From positions 1-64,000 of the forward strand of contig CALXLK010000007.1 in NCBI GenBank assembly GCA_944389175.1: a stretch of 64,000 nucleotides of DNA, in the 5' to 3' direction. Of the stretch, positions 8,095 through 15,846 are shown piece after piece. Each line of letters begins with the position of its first letter. Positions within the stretch are counted from its first letter, which is position 1. Source of the stretch: an uncultured Opitutales bacterium (GTDB lineage: Bacteria > Verrucomicrobiota > Verrucomicrobiia > Opitutales > Intestinicryptomonadaceae). Below the pieces are notes generated by a model. That model did no database searches. It was not told the origin of the DNA and saw only the letters and a list, made by a program, of their open reading frames with translations. The position numbers were made by a program, and so were the translations under genes.

Positions 8095-9049
8095 GAAGTC
8101 CTTTGCAAAAACTTTTGCGCTTCTTGGGTTCATTGCGCTAGGGCTTGCCGCCTTGTATCTCTTCGGCGGCCTGGGCGCGAGAGAGAACTGGGGCTACAAT
8201 ATTTCAAGGCGTGCCGACATACTCGTTGCTATAAGCATTGTGGCGGGCTCAGTCGGGGTCTCGTCCATAATATTTCAGACCATAACTTCAAACCGCATTC
8301 TCACTCCCGGAATAATGGGCTTGGACAACCTCTACCTTTTCACGCAAACTATCATAATCTATTTTTTTAGCTCTGGCGGTTCCGAGATGATAAGCGGCGG
8401 GCTAGACTTTTTTCTTACTCTTATTCTGATGCTTGCGCTTTCGCTTGGCATTTACCTTTACATATTCAAGGCAAATTCGGGCGACGTATTTTTTGTGGTT
8501 CTAACGGGGCTTGTGTTCGGCATAGCATTCGGGGGGCTGTCGAGCTTTATGCAAGTGATAATTGACCCGAGCGAATTTTCCATATTGGAGGGCAGAATGT
8601 TCGCAAGCTTCAACAAGATAAATTTGCCCATGATGGGCGTAAGCGGACTGATTGTGCTTCTTGCCTTTCTCTGGCTTTCCTCGGACTTCGACAAGTTTGA
8701 CGCGCTCACCCTCGGGCGAAACATGGCGATAAGTTTGGGCGTCGAGTACGACAAAGTTGTGTTAAAGAGCCTAGCCGCCGTCTCGCTGTTTACCTGCGCG
8801 TCGACCGTATTGGTGGGGCCCGTAACTTTTCTAGGCATAATAATCGCAAGTATTACAAGATTTATATTTCCGACATACAGGCATTCCGTGCTTCTTTCAG
8901 GCTCGATTTTAGTCGGGATAATCGCGCTTGTTTTCGGAATGCTTGCGACAGAGCGCGTATTGCAATTTTCGGTTCCGCTTAGCGTAATTATAAACTTTGT
9001 CGGCGGGATTTATTTCATCTATTTGGTTCTAAAAGTTAAACGCGTATGA
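8087..9049 (+). CDS. Siderophore ABC transporter permease, FecCD family (second subunit)
   Basis: A 320-residue polytopic membrane protein of the same family as its upstream neighbour, resembling FatC/YclO-type permeases (for example FLGIIIASITRFIFPTYRHS near residues 245-265). The ATG lies inside the end of the first permease gene, and the stop overlaps the start of the ATPase gene by 4 bases. The two permeases would form a heterodimeric channel. Confidence 0.88.
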   Translation: MRRKSFAKTFALLGFIALGLAALYLFGGLGARENWGYNISRRADILVAISIVAGSVGVSSIIFQTITSNRILTPGIMGLDNLYLFTQTIIIYFFSSGGSEMISGGLDFFLTLILMLALSLGIYLYIFKANSGDVFFVVLTGLVFGIAFGGLSSFMQVIIDPSEFSILEGRMFASFNKINLPMMGVSGLIVLLAFLWLSSDFDKFDALTLGRNMAISLGVEYDKVVLKSLAAVSLFTCASTVLVGPVTFLGIIIASITRFIFPTYRHSVLLSGSILVGIIALVFGMLATERVLQFSVPLSVIINFVGGIYFIYLVLKVKRV

Positions 9050-9804
9050 TTTCCACTGAAAGTCTCTCGAAAAAATACGGGGATAAATTCGTGCTGAGGG
9101 AAGTTTCCGCGAGTTTGCCCGAAAACAAGATTACAGCCTTCATCGGCTGCAACGGAGCGGGCAAGAGCACGATGCTAAACATAATAAGCCGCCTCATACC
9201 GGCAAGCGAGGGCTGCGCCTTTGTGGACGGCAAAAAAGTTTCCGAATGGGACAGCCGCAAGCTTGCGCAAAATTTGGCGATACTCGGGCAAAATTCGCAT
9301 AACAGCGCGCGCATAAGCGTCGAGGATCTTGTGGCCTTCGGAAGGTTTCCTCACTCTGGCGGAAGCTTGGCGGAGCGCGACTTTGAGATGGTTGAGCGCG
9401 CGCTTAAAATGACGGGCATAGAGGATTTGCGCGGCCGCTTTATCGACGAGCTTTCCGGAGGGCAGCGGCAGATGGCGCACATAGCTATGTCGATAGCGCA
9501 GGATACAAAGTACATACTCTTGGACGAGCCTCTCAACAATTTGGATATGTCGCGCTCGGTAAAAATAATGAAGCTTCTTCGGAAGCTTGCGCGCGAGGAG
9601 TCAAAGACGATTCTAATAGTAATACACGACATAAATTTTGTGTCGTTTTACGCCGACTACATCGTGGCTCTGAAAGACGGCAGGGTTAAGTACGAAGGCT
9701 CGAGCGAGGCCGTCATGAAGTCGGAAATTTTGAGCGACATTTACGGAATGCGAATCGAGATTGAGGAGTACAAGGGAAAGAAAATTTGCGTGTATTATCA
9801 ATAA
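9046..9804 (+). CDS. Siderophore ABC transporter ATP-binding protein
   Basis: The 252-residue ABC ATPase has Walker A GCNGAGKS at 34-41, the signature LSGGQRQMAHIAMS, Walker B YILLDEP, the D-loop NNLD and the switch histidine in VIHDINF. It is of the FepC/FecE/YclP type. It overlaps the second permease by 4 bases and powers import of the iron chelate delivered by the binding protein encoded next. Confidence 0.92.
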   Translation: MISTESLSKKYGDKFVLREVSASLPENKITAFIGCNGAGKSTMLNIISRLIPASEGCAFVDGKKVSEWDSRKLAQNLAILGQNSHNSARISVEDLVAFGRFPHSGGSLAERDFEMVERALKMTGIEDLRGRFIDELSGGQRQMAHIAMSIAQDTKYILLDEPLNNLDMSRSVKIMKLLRKLAREESKTILIVIHDINFVSFYADYIVALKDGRVKYEGSSEAVMKSEILSDIYGMRIEIEEYKGKKICVYYQ

Positions 9805-9820
9805 TAAGAAAGGGGATATC

Positions 9821-10747
9821 ATGAAATTGGAAAAGATAAAAATAGTAAAAATTACAATAGCGCTAGCACTTGGCATTGCGCTGGTTGCGATGTTTTTTAA
9901 GGGCGGCAAAAGTTCCGCAACCATAGGCATAGATGGCGGATTTAAACAAAGTCCCGCGCGCGTCGTCGTGCTTGACTACGGCACGCTCGATACTTTTGAT
10001 GCGCTTGGCGTTGAGGCAAAACTTGCCGTACCAAAGAGCTATATGCCCAACTACCTATCCAAGTATAAGGCTGGCGAATACGAAAATGTCGGCGGCGTAA
10101 AGGAGTTTAATTTGGAGACCATAAACTCCTTCAAGCCCGATTTAATCGTAATTTCGGCGCGCCAGCAAGACTACGAAAATAAACTTTCGGAGATTGCGCC
10201 CGTTTACTTTGTAAAGACCGCTATCGTCCAAGACCAATTTGCCGAGACAAAAAAGAACATAGAATTTTTCGGAAAGCTATTCGGGCGCGAGGAGGCCGCT
10301 AAAAAAGCGATTTCCGAGCTTGAGGCGGCCGCGCGGAAAGTGCGCGAAAAAGTTTCTAAAAATCCGCTGCGCACGCTTGTTTTGATTGCAAACGACGGGA
10401 AGCTGTCGGCTTTCGGGTCGGGGTCGCGCTTCGGTTTTGTTTACGACGCCTTGGGCTTGCCGCAGGCCGACGCTAATATAAAAGTTGGGCGCCACGGGCA
10501 GCTTGTGAATTTTGAATACATAGCAGAGGTAAATCCCGATTTAATACTGGTGGTTGATAGATCAGCCGCGATAGGTTCGGGCGCGGACAACACAAAAATA
10601 TTCGACAATCCTATTGTGGCGGGCACAAATGCCGCCAAGAGCGGCAGGATAGTGAGGCTCGATCCCGAGTGCTGGTACCTTTCGGGCGGCGGCATAGAAT
10701 CTATGGGAAAGATGATAGCCGAGGTGGAAAGGGCAATTTCAAAGTAA
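9821..10747 (+). CDS. Siderophore-binding protein of the FatB/YclQ type
   Basis: From the ATG at 9821 the product has 308 residues. AAGGGG lies 6 bases before this ATG, which is why it is preferred over an upstream in-frame start at 9761. An N-terminal hydrophobic helix is followed by a periplasmic-binding fold with family segments ARVVVLDYGTLDTFDALGVE, NLETINSFKPDLIV and VNPDLILVVDRS, as in FatB/CeuE/YclQ proteins. Unlike most relatives no lipobox cysteine follows the hydrophobic segment, so it is either cleaved and soluble or anchored by an uncleaved helix. It is the last gene of the iron block and a terminator follows. Confidence 0.85.
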   Translation: MKLEKIKIVKITIALALGIALVAMFFKGGKSSATIGIDGGFKQSPARVVVLDYGTLDTFDALGVEAKLAVPKSYMPNYLSKYKAGEYENVGGVKEFNLETINSFKPDLIVISARQQDYENKLSEIAPVYFVKTAIVQDQFAETKKNIEFFGKLFGREEAAKKAISELEAAARKVREKVSKNPLRTLVLIANDGKLSAFGSGSRFGFVYDALGLPQADANIKVGRHGQLVNFEYIAEVNPDLILVVDRSAAIGSGADNTKIFDNPIVAGTNAAKSGRIVRLDPECWYLSGGGIESMGKMIAEVERAISK

Positions 10748-10769
10748 GGTATTCGATTTGTCTGTCAAA

Positions 10770-10797
10770 CGGGGCCGTAAGGCCCCGCAATTTTTTT
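10770..10797 (+). terminator. Rho-independent terminator of the iron-uptake block
   Basis: The stem CGGGGCC/GGCCCCG (10770-10776 and 10781-10787) has a GTAA tetraloop and is followed by AA and seven T residues. It lies 23 bases after the stop of the binding-protein gene. Confidence 0.9.
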
Positions 10798-10910
10798 GAG
10801 AGTCATTTTTCAACTTCTAATCGGGAGTTTTACTGGGCAAACATTACTATAAAGTAATGTGTTATAGGGCAATGCATATTGTTAAGAAATTCGCAACTCT
10901 TTGATTGCGT

Positions 10911-10945
10911 AAAAGCCGCTTCGGAGTTTTTTCGGCGGCTTTTAT
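10911..10945. terminator. Second hairpin terminator, probably bidirectional
   Basis: The arms AAAAGCCGC (10911-10919) and GCGGCTTTT (10935-10943) form a 9-bp stem with A and T flanks, so it could act on both strands. It lies between the + strand iron block and the - strand restriction gene. Nothing coding is seen from here to 11195. Confidence 0.55.
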
Positions 10946-11195
10946 GTGTGTGCCTTTATGCGAAATAAATAGGCAGTGGAAAATCGAAATCCGACGAGCA
11001 AATTCTCTCGCCTAGAGGCCGTCTTGCGGCGCCTTGTTTCGGGGCGTTTGTATGCAAAGTTTGAAAAAAATATAACTTGGCGACGCCCGCTCCGGGCGCC
11101 AAGGCTCCGGCGCTTCTCAATCGCGACGCATTTTAGCGCAGGCGGCCGTTTACATATTGCGGCAAACTATCGGGAAGGCCTCGGATTTTTTGCGT

Positions 11196-12089
11196 TTAAG
11201 AATCGAAATAATCGGAATCGACGCGCTTTAATTTTAGCGTTTTGTAGGTGGAAATACCGACATCGTATTCTATCATTAGCTTCGCTAGCAAATCTCCATC
11301 TATCAAGATTACCTTGTGCGGAACCGATTTTGCGCATTCTATTGCTTTCGGACAAAATTTGGAAGTCGTAATAAAAACTCCCTTATTTGCGTTTTTTTCG
11401 GTTAATGTTCCTACAAAGTTCCGAATTTCTACGCCGCCGACATTATTTTGCCAACGCTTAGCTTGAATATATATGACGTCGAAACCCAACTTGTCTTGAT
11501 TTATAACGCCGTCAATTCCACCATCGTTTGATTTCTGCGTGACCCTGCTGCCACCGTCAATTCCGCCGTAACCCATTGCTTCAAGTAAATCGAGAACCAA
11601 ATGTTCAAATCTGTAAGGCGACATATTTGCTATATTTTCCCTCAACTCCGATGCAAGGCTTGCATTTATCTGTTCGTACGCGCTATTTATAGCCTCTTCC
11701 GCCGTTGCGTCGCAGTATAGCTGTTCTCGAAATTCACCTTGGTTTTGTGCGCATTTGCTTCTCAAAGCGGGATATTTTTCCAACATGTACGCGCGGTTCA
11801 GAAGCTCGGTATTTTTGGATTCCGCAAGCCCCGCTTCCGTAATCTTATAGACGCTTCTTGATTCCCGCGATATCAATCCGCACCAAAATAAATATTGTTT
11901 TGCCCAAGAGACTCTGTTTTCAAAAAGGCTCTGACGGCCGCTTGGCAAGATCTCCCTGCGTTGTTCTTTCGTAATATGAAAGTGCTTCGCCATAGCATCA
12001 AATATTTGAGGCATGGAGCGAGCTTGTTTGTCTTTCGCTAGAAAATCTAAAATGGGGCGGCAAAATTCAAAATATTTCGGAATATCCAT
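11196..12089 (-). CDS. Mrr-family restriction endonuclease
   Basis: The 297-residue protein matches Mrr: an N-terminal Mrr_N winged-helix half (about 1-100) and a C-terminal PD-(D/E)xK-like nuclease (about 150-285). Visible catalytic elements are E162 in RFEHLVLDLL, D193 in NDGGIDG and the Q209-A210-K211 motif. Mrr enzymes are type IV restriction enzymes that cut methylated foreign DNA and need no partner methylase. The gene is monocistronic and its start lies 58 bases from the tRNA-Arg half that marks the island edge, so it is either just outside the island or a leftover of an older insertion at the same site. An active Mrr beside an island carrying a methyltransferase implies either compatible modification or separate histories. 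Confidence 0.9.
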   Translation of the reverse strand: MDIPKYFEFCRPILDFLAKDKQARSMPQIFDAMAKHFHITKEQRREILPSGRQSLFENRVSWAKQYLFWCGLISRESRSVYKITEAGLAESKNTELLNRAYMLEKYPALRSKCAQNQGEFREQLYCDATAEEAINSAYEQINASLASELRENIANMSPYRFEHLVLDLLEAMGYGGIDGGSRVTQKSNDGGIDGVINQDKLGFDVIYIQAKRWQNNVGGVEIRNFVGTLTEKNANKGVFITTSKFCPKAIECAKSVPHKVILIDGDLLAKLMIEYDVGISTYKTLKLKRVDSDYFDS

Positions 12090-12146
12090 ATTGCGAACAG
12101 ACTCGGTTGCTACTTAATATATATCGCACGGTGCAAAACTTAACCA

Positions 12147-12187
12147 CGCCCCCACGAGGAATCGAACCTCGATTTGGCGTTTAGGAA
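12147..12187 (-). repeat. 3' half of a tRNA-Arg(CCU) gene: att-like left island boundary
   Basis: The 41 bases, read on the - strand, are identical to bases 17489-17529 of the complete tRNA-Arg: anticodon loop, 3' anticodon stem, variable loop, T arm, acceptor strand and discriminator base. The sequence diverges from the tRNA upstream of the anticodon loop. A tyrosine integrase gene begins about 100 bases away. This is the expected form of one recombination junction of an element that enters tRNA genes at the anticodon loop. Confidence 0.85.
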
Positions 12188-12287
12188 CAAATAGAACATT
12201 GTTATATTGCAAACAACTTGCGAAAATTTTTCGCAGTGGTAAGTCAATCCCTTACCAAAGCGCAATTTTGACAGGAAAGGATTTTGT

Positions 12288-13558
12288 ATGAAGAACAGAT
12301 CTCCTTCCTTTCCAAAAAAAGTTGCCGAGAAAAACCGCGAGCGCTGGGTCGTTTACTATTTCGACACAGACAAGCAAAAACGCTGGGCGCGCAGATTTTC
12401 CACCGAGGCCGAAGCGCTCGAATTTTTCCGAGAAAAAAATGTTTACGATGAGAAATTGGGCGTTGAGGCAAACCGCATTTCGCCGACAGACAGGCGCGAG
12501 CTTGTCGAGGCTAAAATGCTCTTAGCTCCCCTTCGCACAAGTTTGACAAACGCGGTATTAACCTACGTTAAACTCACCAAAGACTTGGAGACGCACGGCA
12601 TAAGTTTGAATAGGGCAATAGAAGAATACAAGGCGCTTTCCAAGCTGAAAGAACGCTCCGTAAGGCTCGATTTTGCAATAGACAGATATTGCCTATCCCT
12701 GCAAAAGAAAGAGCTTTCCGGAGAGTATTTAACGGGCGTAGAAAGAATTTTATTTAGGTTTATGGAAAGCTTTGAGCGCGACAGGATTGTCTCGCTAATT
12801 GGCGGCAAAGAAATTTTCCACTGGCTTATAAATCTCAAGAAGCGCGAATATGCCGATAGCGACAAACTTCATGTGGACGGCCGCCCGATGAGGGTTTTAA
12901 GGAAACAAGCCAAGACTTGGGCGCCTATTCAAGAAACGAGTATCGCCGAACGCTCTACTCATTTTTTAAGTTTTGCAAAATGCAGGACTGGCTCGACAAC
13001 AATCCCGTGGAGAAAGTCGAGGCTTGGAGAATCAGGGGCAAGACGCCAAAAATCTTCACGCCCGAAGAAGTGCGCAAAATTTTAGATTCCACTCCGCCTA
13101 AGAGCGAGATTCGCGCATACGTTGCAATTTCCGCCTTCACCGGCATAAGAAACGCCGAAATGCAAAGGCTTACTTGGGATAAAATCAAGCTAGAGGACAG
13201 GGAAATTATTCTCGATAGCGAAATCACAAAGACCGCTTCCAGGCGAATTGTAAAAATTCCTGAAAATCTCGCCAAGTGGCTCGAGCCGTACGTCTGGAAA
13301 CTCGGAACTAAAAAGAAGATTCTAAACAAGGGCAAGACCACCCTTATAAATAAGCTTCACGAGAGCCTCGGCAAAGGCAACTGGATAAAAAACGGCCTGC
13401 GCCATTCAGCCGCGACCTACTACCTCGCTCTGACAAAGAACGCATATCTTACCGCCGAGCAAATGGGGCACGCAGTTGACGTTCTCAAACAGAACTACAA
13501 CGGCCTTGCCCGCGAGCGCGACGCCATAAAATACTTCGAGATTCTTCCTGAAGAATAA
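12288..13558 (+). pseudogene. Tyrosine-recombinase integrase, broken by a frameshift
   Basis: Two overlapping frames give one integrase. The first (12288 to about 12890) holds the arm-type and core-binding N-terminal regions; the second (about 12900-13558) holds the catalytic domain with the first Arg in TGIRNAEMQRLTW, the Lys in RRIVKIPE, the second Arg in NGLRHSAATY (Asn in place of the usual first His), GHAVDV and the Tyr in QNYNG. The second frame has a stop at 12857-12859, so the shift must lie after it; the TTTT run at 12895-12898 is a likely slip site. It may be a sequencing error, a real mutation or programmed slippage. It lies next to the tRNA-Arg half-site and is the obvious enzyme for the island's insertion. 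Confidence 0.85.
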
Positions 13559-13645
13559 TGACGGGCATTCCAAAATCCGCACGCTTTTAATCTATGTGTA
13601 AATTGAGAATATGTCGATTTGTGAAACGTGGATAATCGCGCCATA

Positions 13646-13677
13646 ACATACAAGCAACATACAAGTAGCGTACAAGC
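13646..13677. repeat. Three 11-bp direct repeats (iteron-like)
   Basis: The units ACATACAAGC, ACATACAAGT and GCGTACAAGC begin at 13646, 13657 and 13668, exactly one helical turn apart. They lie between the integrase and the convergent AbiEi-like gene. Such phased repeats commonly bind excisionase or integrase arm domains or a small regulator. Confidence 0.55.
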
Positions 13678-14393
13678 TATGACAACTTGCGAAATATTCT
13701 GGCAAGGGTTCGGTTTTCTTGCACTTTATTAAAGGCGTTGTTGATGTTTTCAGCATTCGCATCTCCTGATTCCGACTTGCCGTTATCCCTCGATTTAAGC
13801 TCTTTTAAAAACACATTCTGGATTCTTAGCGGCGCATAGGTTATTTTTCTGATGACTGTTCTTAAATCCTCTGTGGAAGTCTTTGCAAATATGCGCTTCA
13901 TTTCTTCGGAATCTTCGCCCAAGGCTACAAGGGCTTGAACGTACATAAAGGCTTTCTTGTCGGCAATTCGGGACAATTTAAGCGGGATATGCCTAAATTC
14001 TACCGGTCTTGGATATTCAAACAGATCAAACTCAAATTTTTTGTTTGGACCAGTGCTTGGAAATACAAAATCGCCGCTTTTGTCTAAGCCAAAATACGCA
14101 AAGGTATCTGCTAGCGTCGGAAAAATCTTCCAAGAGAATCTTCGCGCTATGGCATTGGCAATGGATTGATGTTTTGGCCTATATCCATAGGGAAATTCTT
14201 TTGTGCAGATTCGCTTATAATATAGAGAATGCCCCAAAGCGTCGATTTTCTTTGCCAGAGTAAGACGCCTTAACGCCGTCCTGATTGTGTTTTGGTTTGC
14301 GATGTCCGCAAAATCTGTTGACGAAAACACCCTGCCGCTTTCCAAAAAACTGATTGATCTAAGTATTTGCTCCTCTACCGTACGTTTTATCAT
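13677..14393 (-). CDS. AbiEi-like (DUF6088-type) solo antitoxin / winged-helix protein
   Basis: From the ATG at 14393 the product has 238 residues; a TTG 30 bases upstream is in frame but less likely. The N-terminus (TVEEQILRSISFLESGRVFSSTDFA region, about 1-65) resembles the winged-helix domain of DUF6088/AbiEi proteins, the antitoxin and autorepressor of type IV toxin-antitoxin systems. The middle (FDLFEYPRPVEFRHIPLKLS) fits the AbiEi C-terminal region. No AbiEii nucleotidyltransferase toxin is encoded beside it, so it is an orphan in this island. It may regulate the island or work with a distant toxin. Family call is from pattern only. Confidence 0.6.
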   Translation of the reverse strand: MIKRTVEEQILRSISFLESGRVFSSTDFADIANQNTIRTALRRLTLAKKIDALGHSLYYKRICTKEFPYGYRPKHQSIANAIARRFSWKIFPTLADTFAYFGLDKSGDFVFPSTGPNKKFEFDLFEYPRPVEFRHIPLKLSRIADKKAFMYVQALVALGEDSEEMKRIFAKTSTEDLRTVIRKITYAPLRIQNVFLKELKSRDNGKSESGDANAENINNAFNKVQENRTLARIFRKLS

Positions 14394-14803
14394 GAAACGA
14401 AAAATGTATAAAAAGCGTTTCAAGTCAAGCCGAATAATCCATTTATTTTTAATCCCATTACCATTTGATAATAGCCCATTTAAGAAATTTTATTTGGCTG
14501 TTTTTTAATAAGACAAATAAAGGCTCTGAAAAACGGAGCGCGCGGCAAATTTTGCGGAAAATGGAAGTTTATATCTTGGAATTCCCATTTGTATTACCAG
14601 TGAAACATTTCCCCCGACCAAGCAATTTTTGCCAAATTTTTTTGCGCCATATAATCCAAAATCGACACACTTTTATTTTGTGTCGTTTTTCCGTCTTCTT
14701 GGGAAACCACTTTCCCAACTATTTTTTACAGCCTTCCAATTTGATTTTTTGCGCAATTTTGCGGCTATTTATTTTTGAAAAATTTGACACGCGGACATTC
14801 TGC
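14394..14803. other. Intergenic region before the replication-type cassette
   Basis: No gene is seen. An in-frame extension upstream of the HTH gene reads AT-rich non-protein-like sequence and is rejected as its start. The stretch contains a hairpin with a T run at 14663-14690, listed separately. Confidence 0.5.
14663..14690 (+). terminator. Hairpin with T run upstream of the HTH gene
   Basis: The arms CGACACA (14663-14669) and TGTGTCG (14679-14685) flank a T-rich loop and are followed by TTTTT. No + strand gene ends just before it, so it may insulate the cassette, end a small RNA or act as a leader attenuator. Confidence 0.5.
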
Positions 14804-15061
14804 ATGGAAAAGAAAAAATCCGCAATAACTCAAACATTAACGCAGCCTGACGCAAGCGACAGGCTTTTTACACGCGCAGAGGTGGCGGAGTATCTCAATA
14901 TTGGCACAACCTTTATTGAGCAGCTCCGCAGACAGGGCAAACTGCCGAGCTACCGTCTTTCGGGCAAGTGCATTCGCTACAAGAAAAGCGATTGCGACGT
15001 CCTGCTCGACCACTGCTTTATAGTCCGCCCCGCCAAAAGCGCGAAGAAAGGAGAAATCTAA
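14804..15061 (+). CDS. Helix-turn-helix DNA-binding protein (AlpA/excisionase-like)
   Basis: An 85-residue protein whose centre (LFTRAEVAEYLNIGTTFIEQLRRQGKLPSYRLSGKCIRY region, about 22-62) is the MerR/AlpA-type HTH_17 fold of small excisionase-like proteins. The ATG at 14804 follows GCATTCTGC without a strong ribosome binding site. Its stop TAA overlaps the ATG of the next gene by one base, so the three genes 14804-17299 are one translationally coupled operon. It probably regulates the operon or aids excision. Confidence 0.75.
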   Translation: MEKKKSAITQTLTQPDASDRLFTRAEVAEYLNIGTTFIEQLRRQGKLPSYRLSGKCIRYKKSDCDVLLDHCFIVRPAKSAKKGEI

Positions 15062-15846
15062 TGAGAATTCGCACGATAAGCCAAATTTTAGCCGAAGAAA
15101 ACGAGTCGATGTTTTCATTTGACGACGTTGTTATCGATAAAAACTTTCTGCGCAAGGGTCAAACGTGGGTGATTTCGGGCGCGACAGGAATCGGCAAAAG
15201 CGTTCTTGCCATGCAGCTTTCCCTCGGGCTCGCTTTTGGAGAAAAAACGCTGGGCCTTGAAATTTTTAAGCCCGCCAAAACGCTTTTGCTCCACAATGAA
15301 AACCCGATTATCGACGAGAAGATTTATTTTCGAGGGATTGTCTCGCAGTTTGCGCTCGATGAAAAGCCGAACGCTGACAGGCTAAACGAAAACCTGCGCA
15401 TCTCCTGCAAAACAGGCCGCTACTATTCGGTGGACGAATTCATATCGAAACTGGACGCCTCTTTAAGCGCGGGCAAATACGATGTGGTAATTGTGGATTC
15501 GCTGTCGTCGTTTGTGCATTGCAACTTTTCAGACCATGCGGCGGTTGCCGACCTCTTTTGCAAAATAAATGGGCTAAAATCGAAGCACAACTTCGCAATG
15601 GTCTTGATCCACCACTTCGACAAGCCGATGTTTTGGAGTAAAAGGATTCACCCCGCAAAATGGTGCATGGGCGGAAAGGCAATCGGGGTTTACGCAAACA
15701 TAATGTCGGCGCTCGTGGGGACGAAAGAGGAGTCGGTTTTCTCGTTCAGGCATTACAAGCCGTTTGAGGATTCCGAAATTTCGCAGACGCTCATCGCGCA
15801 ATGCCAAAACGGCAACACAGCTTGGGGAGAGGTGGAAAATGTCTAG
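15061..15846 (+). CDS. RepA-like RecA-fold ATPase
   Basis: The 261-residue protein has Walker A SGATGIGKS (39-47) and Walker B VVIVDSLSS (142-150), in the layout of RepA/RSF1010-type hexameric helicases and their AAA_25 relatives. Such proteins unwind DNA at replication origins of plasmids and integrated elements. Translation is coupled to the HTH gene by a one-base overlap and to the DUF3987 gene by an 8-base overlap. An origin-like repeat region lies 0.3-1.2 kb downstream. A replication role for the island's circular form is inference. Confidence 0.75.
   Translation: MRIRTISQILAEENESMFSFDDVVIDKNFLRKGQTWVISGATGIGKSVLAMQLSLGLAFGEKTLGLEIFKPAKTLLLHNENPIIDEKIYFRGIVSQFALDEKPNADRLNENLRISCKTGRYYSVDEFISKLDASLSAGKYDVVIVDSLSSFVHCNFSDHAAVADLFCKINGLKSKHNFAMVLIHHFDKPMFWSKRIHPAKWCMGGKAIGVYANIMSALVGTKEESVFSFRHYKPFEDSEISQTLIAQCQNGNTAWGEVENV

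Noticed and set aside
14465-14803. Upstream in-frame extension of the HTH gene
   Set aside because: The extension is Phe/Ile-rich and not protein-like, and it crosses a hairpin with a T run; the ATG at 14804 begins the recognisable protein.
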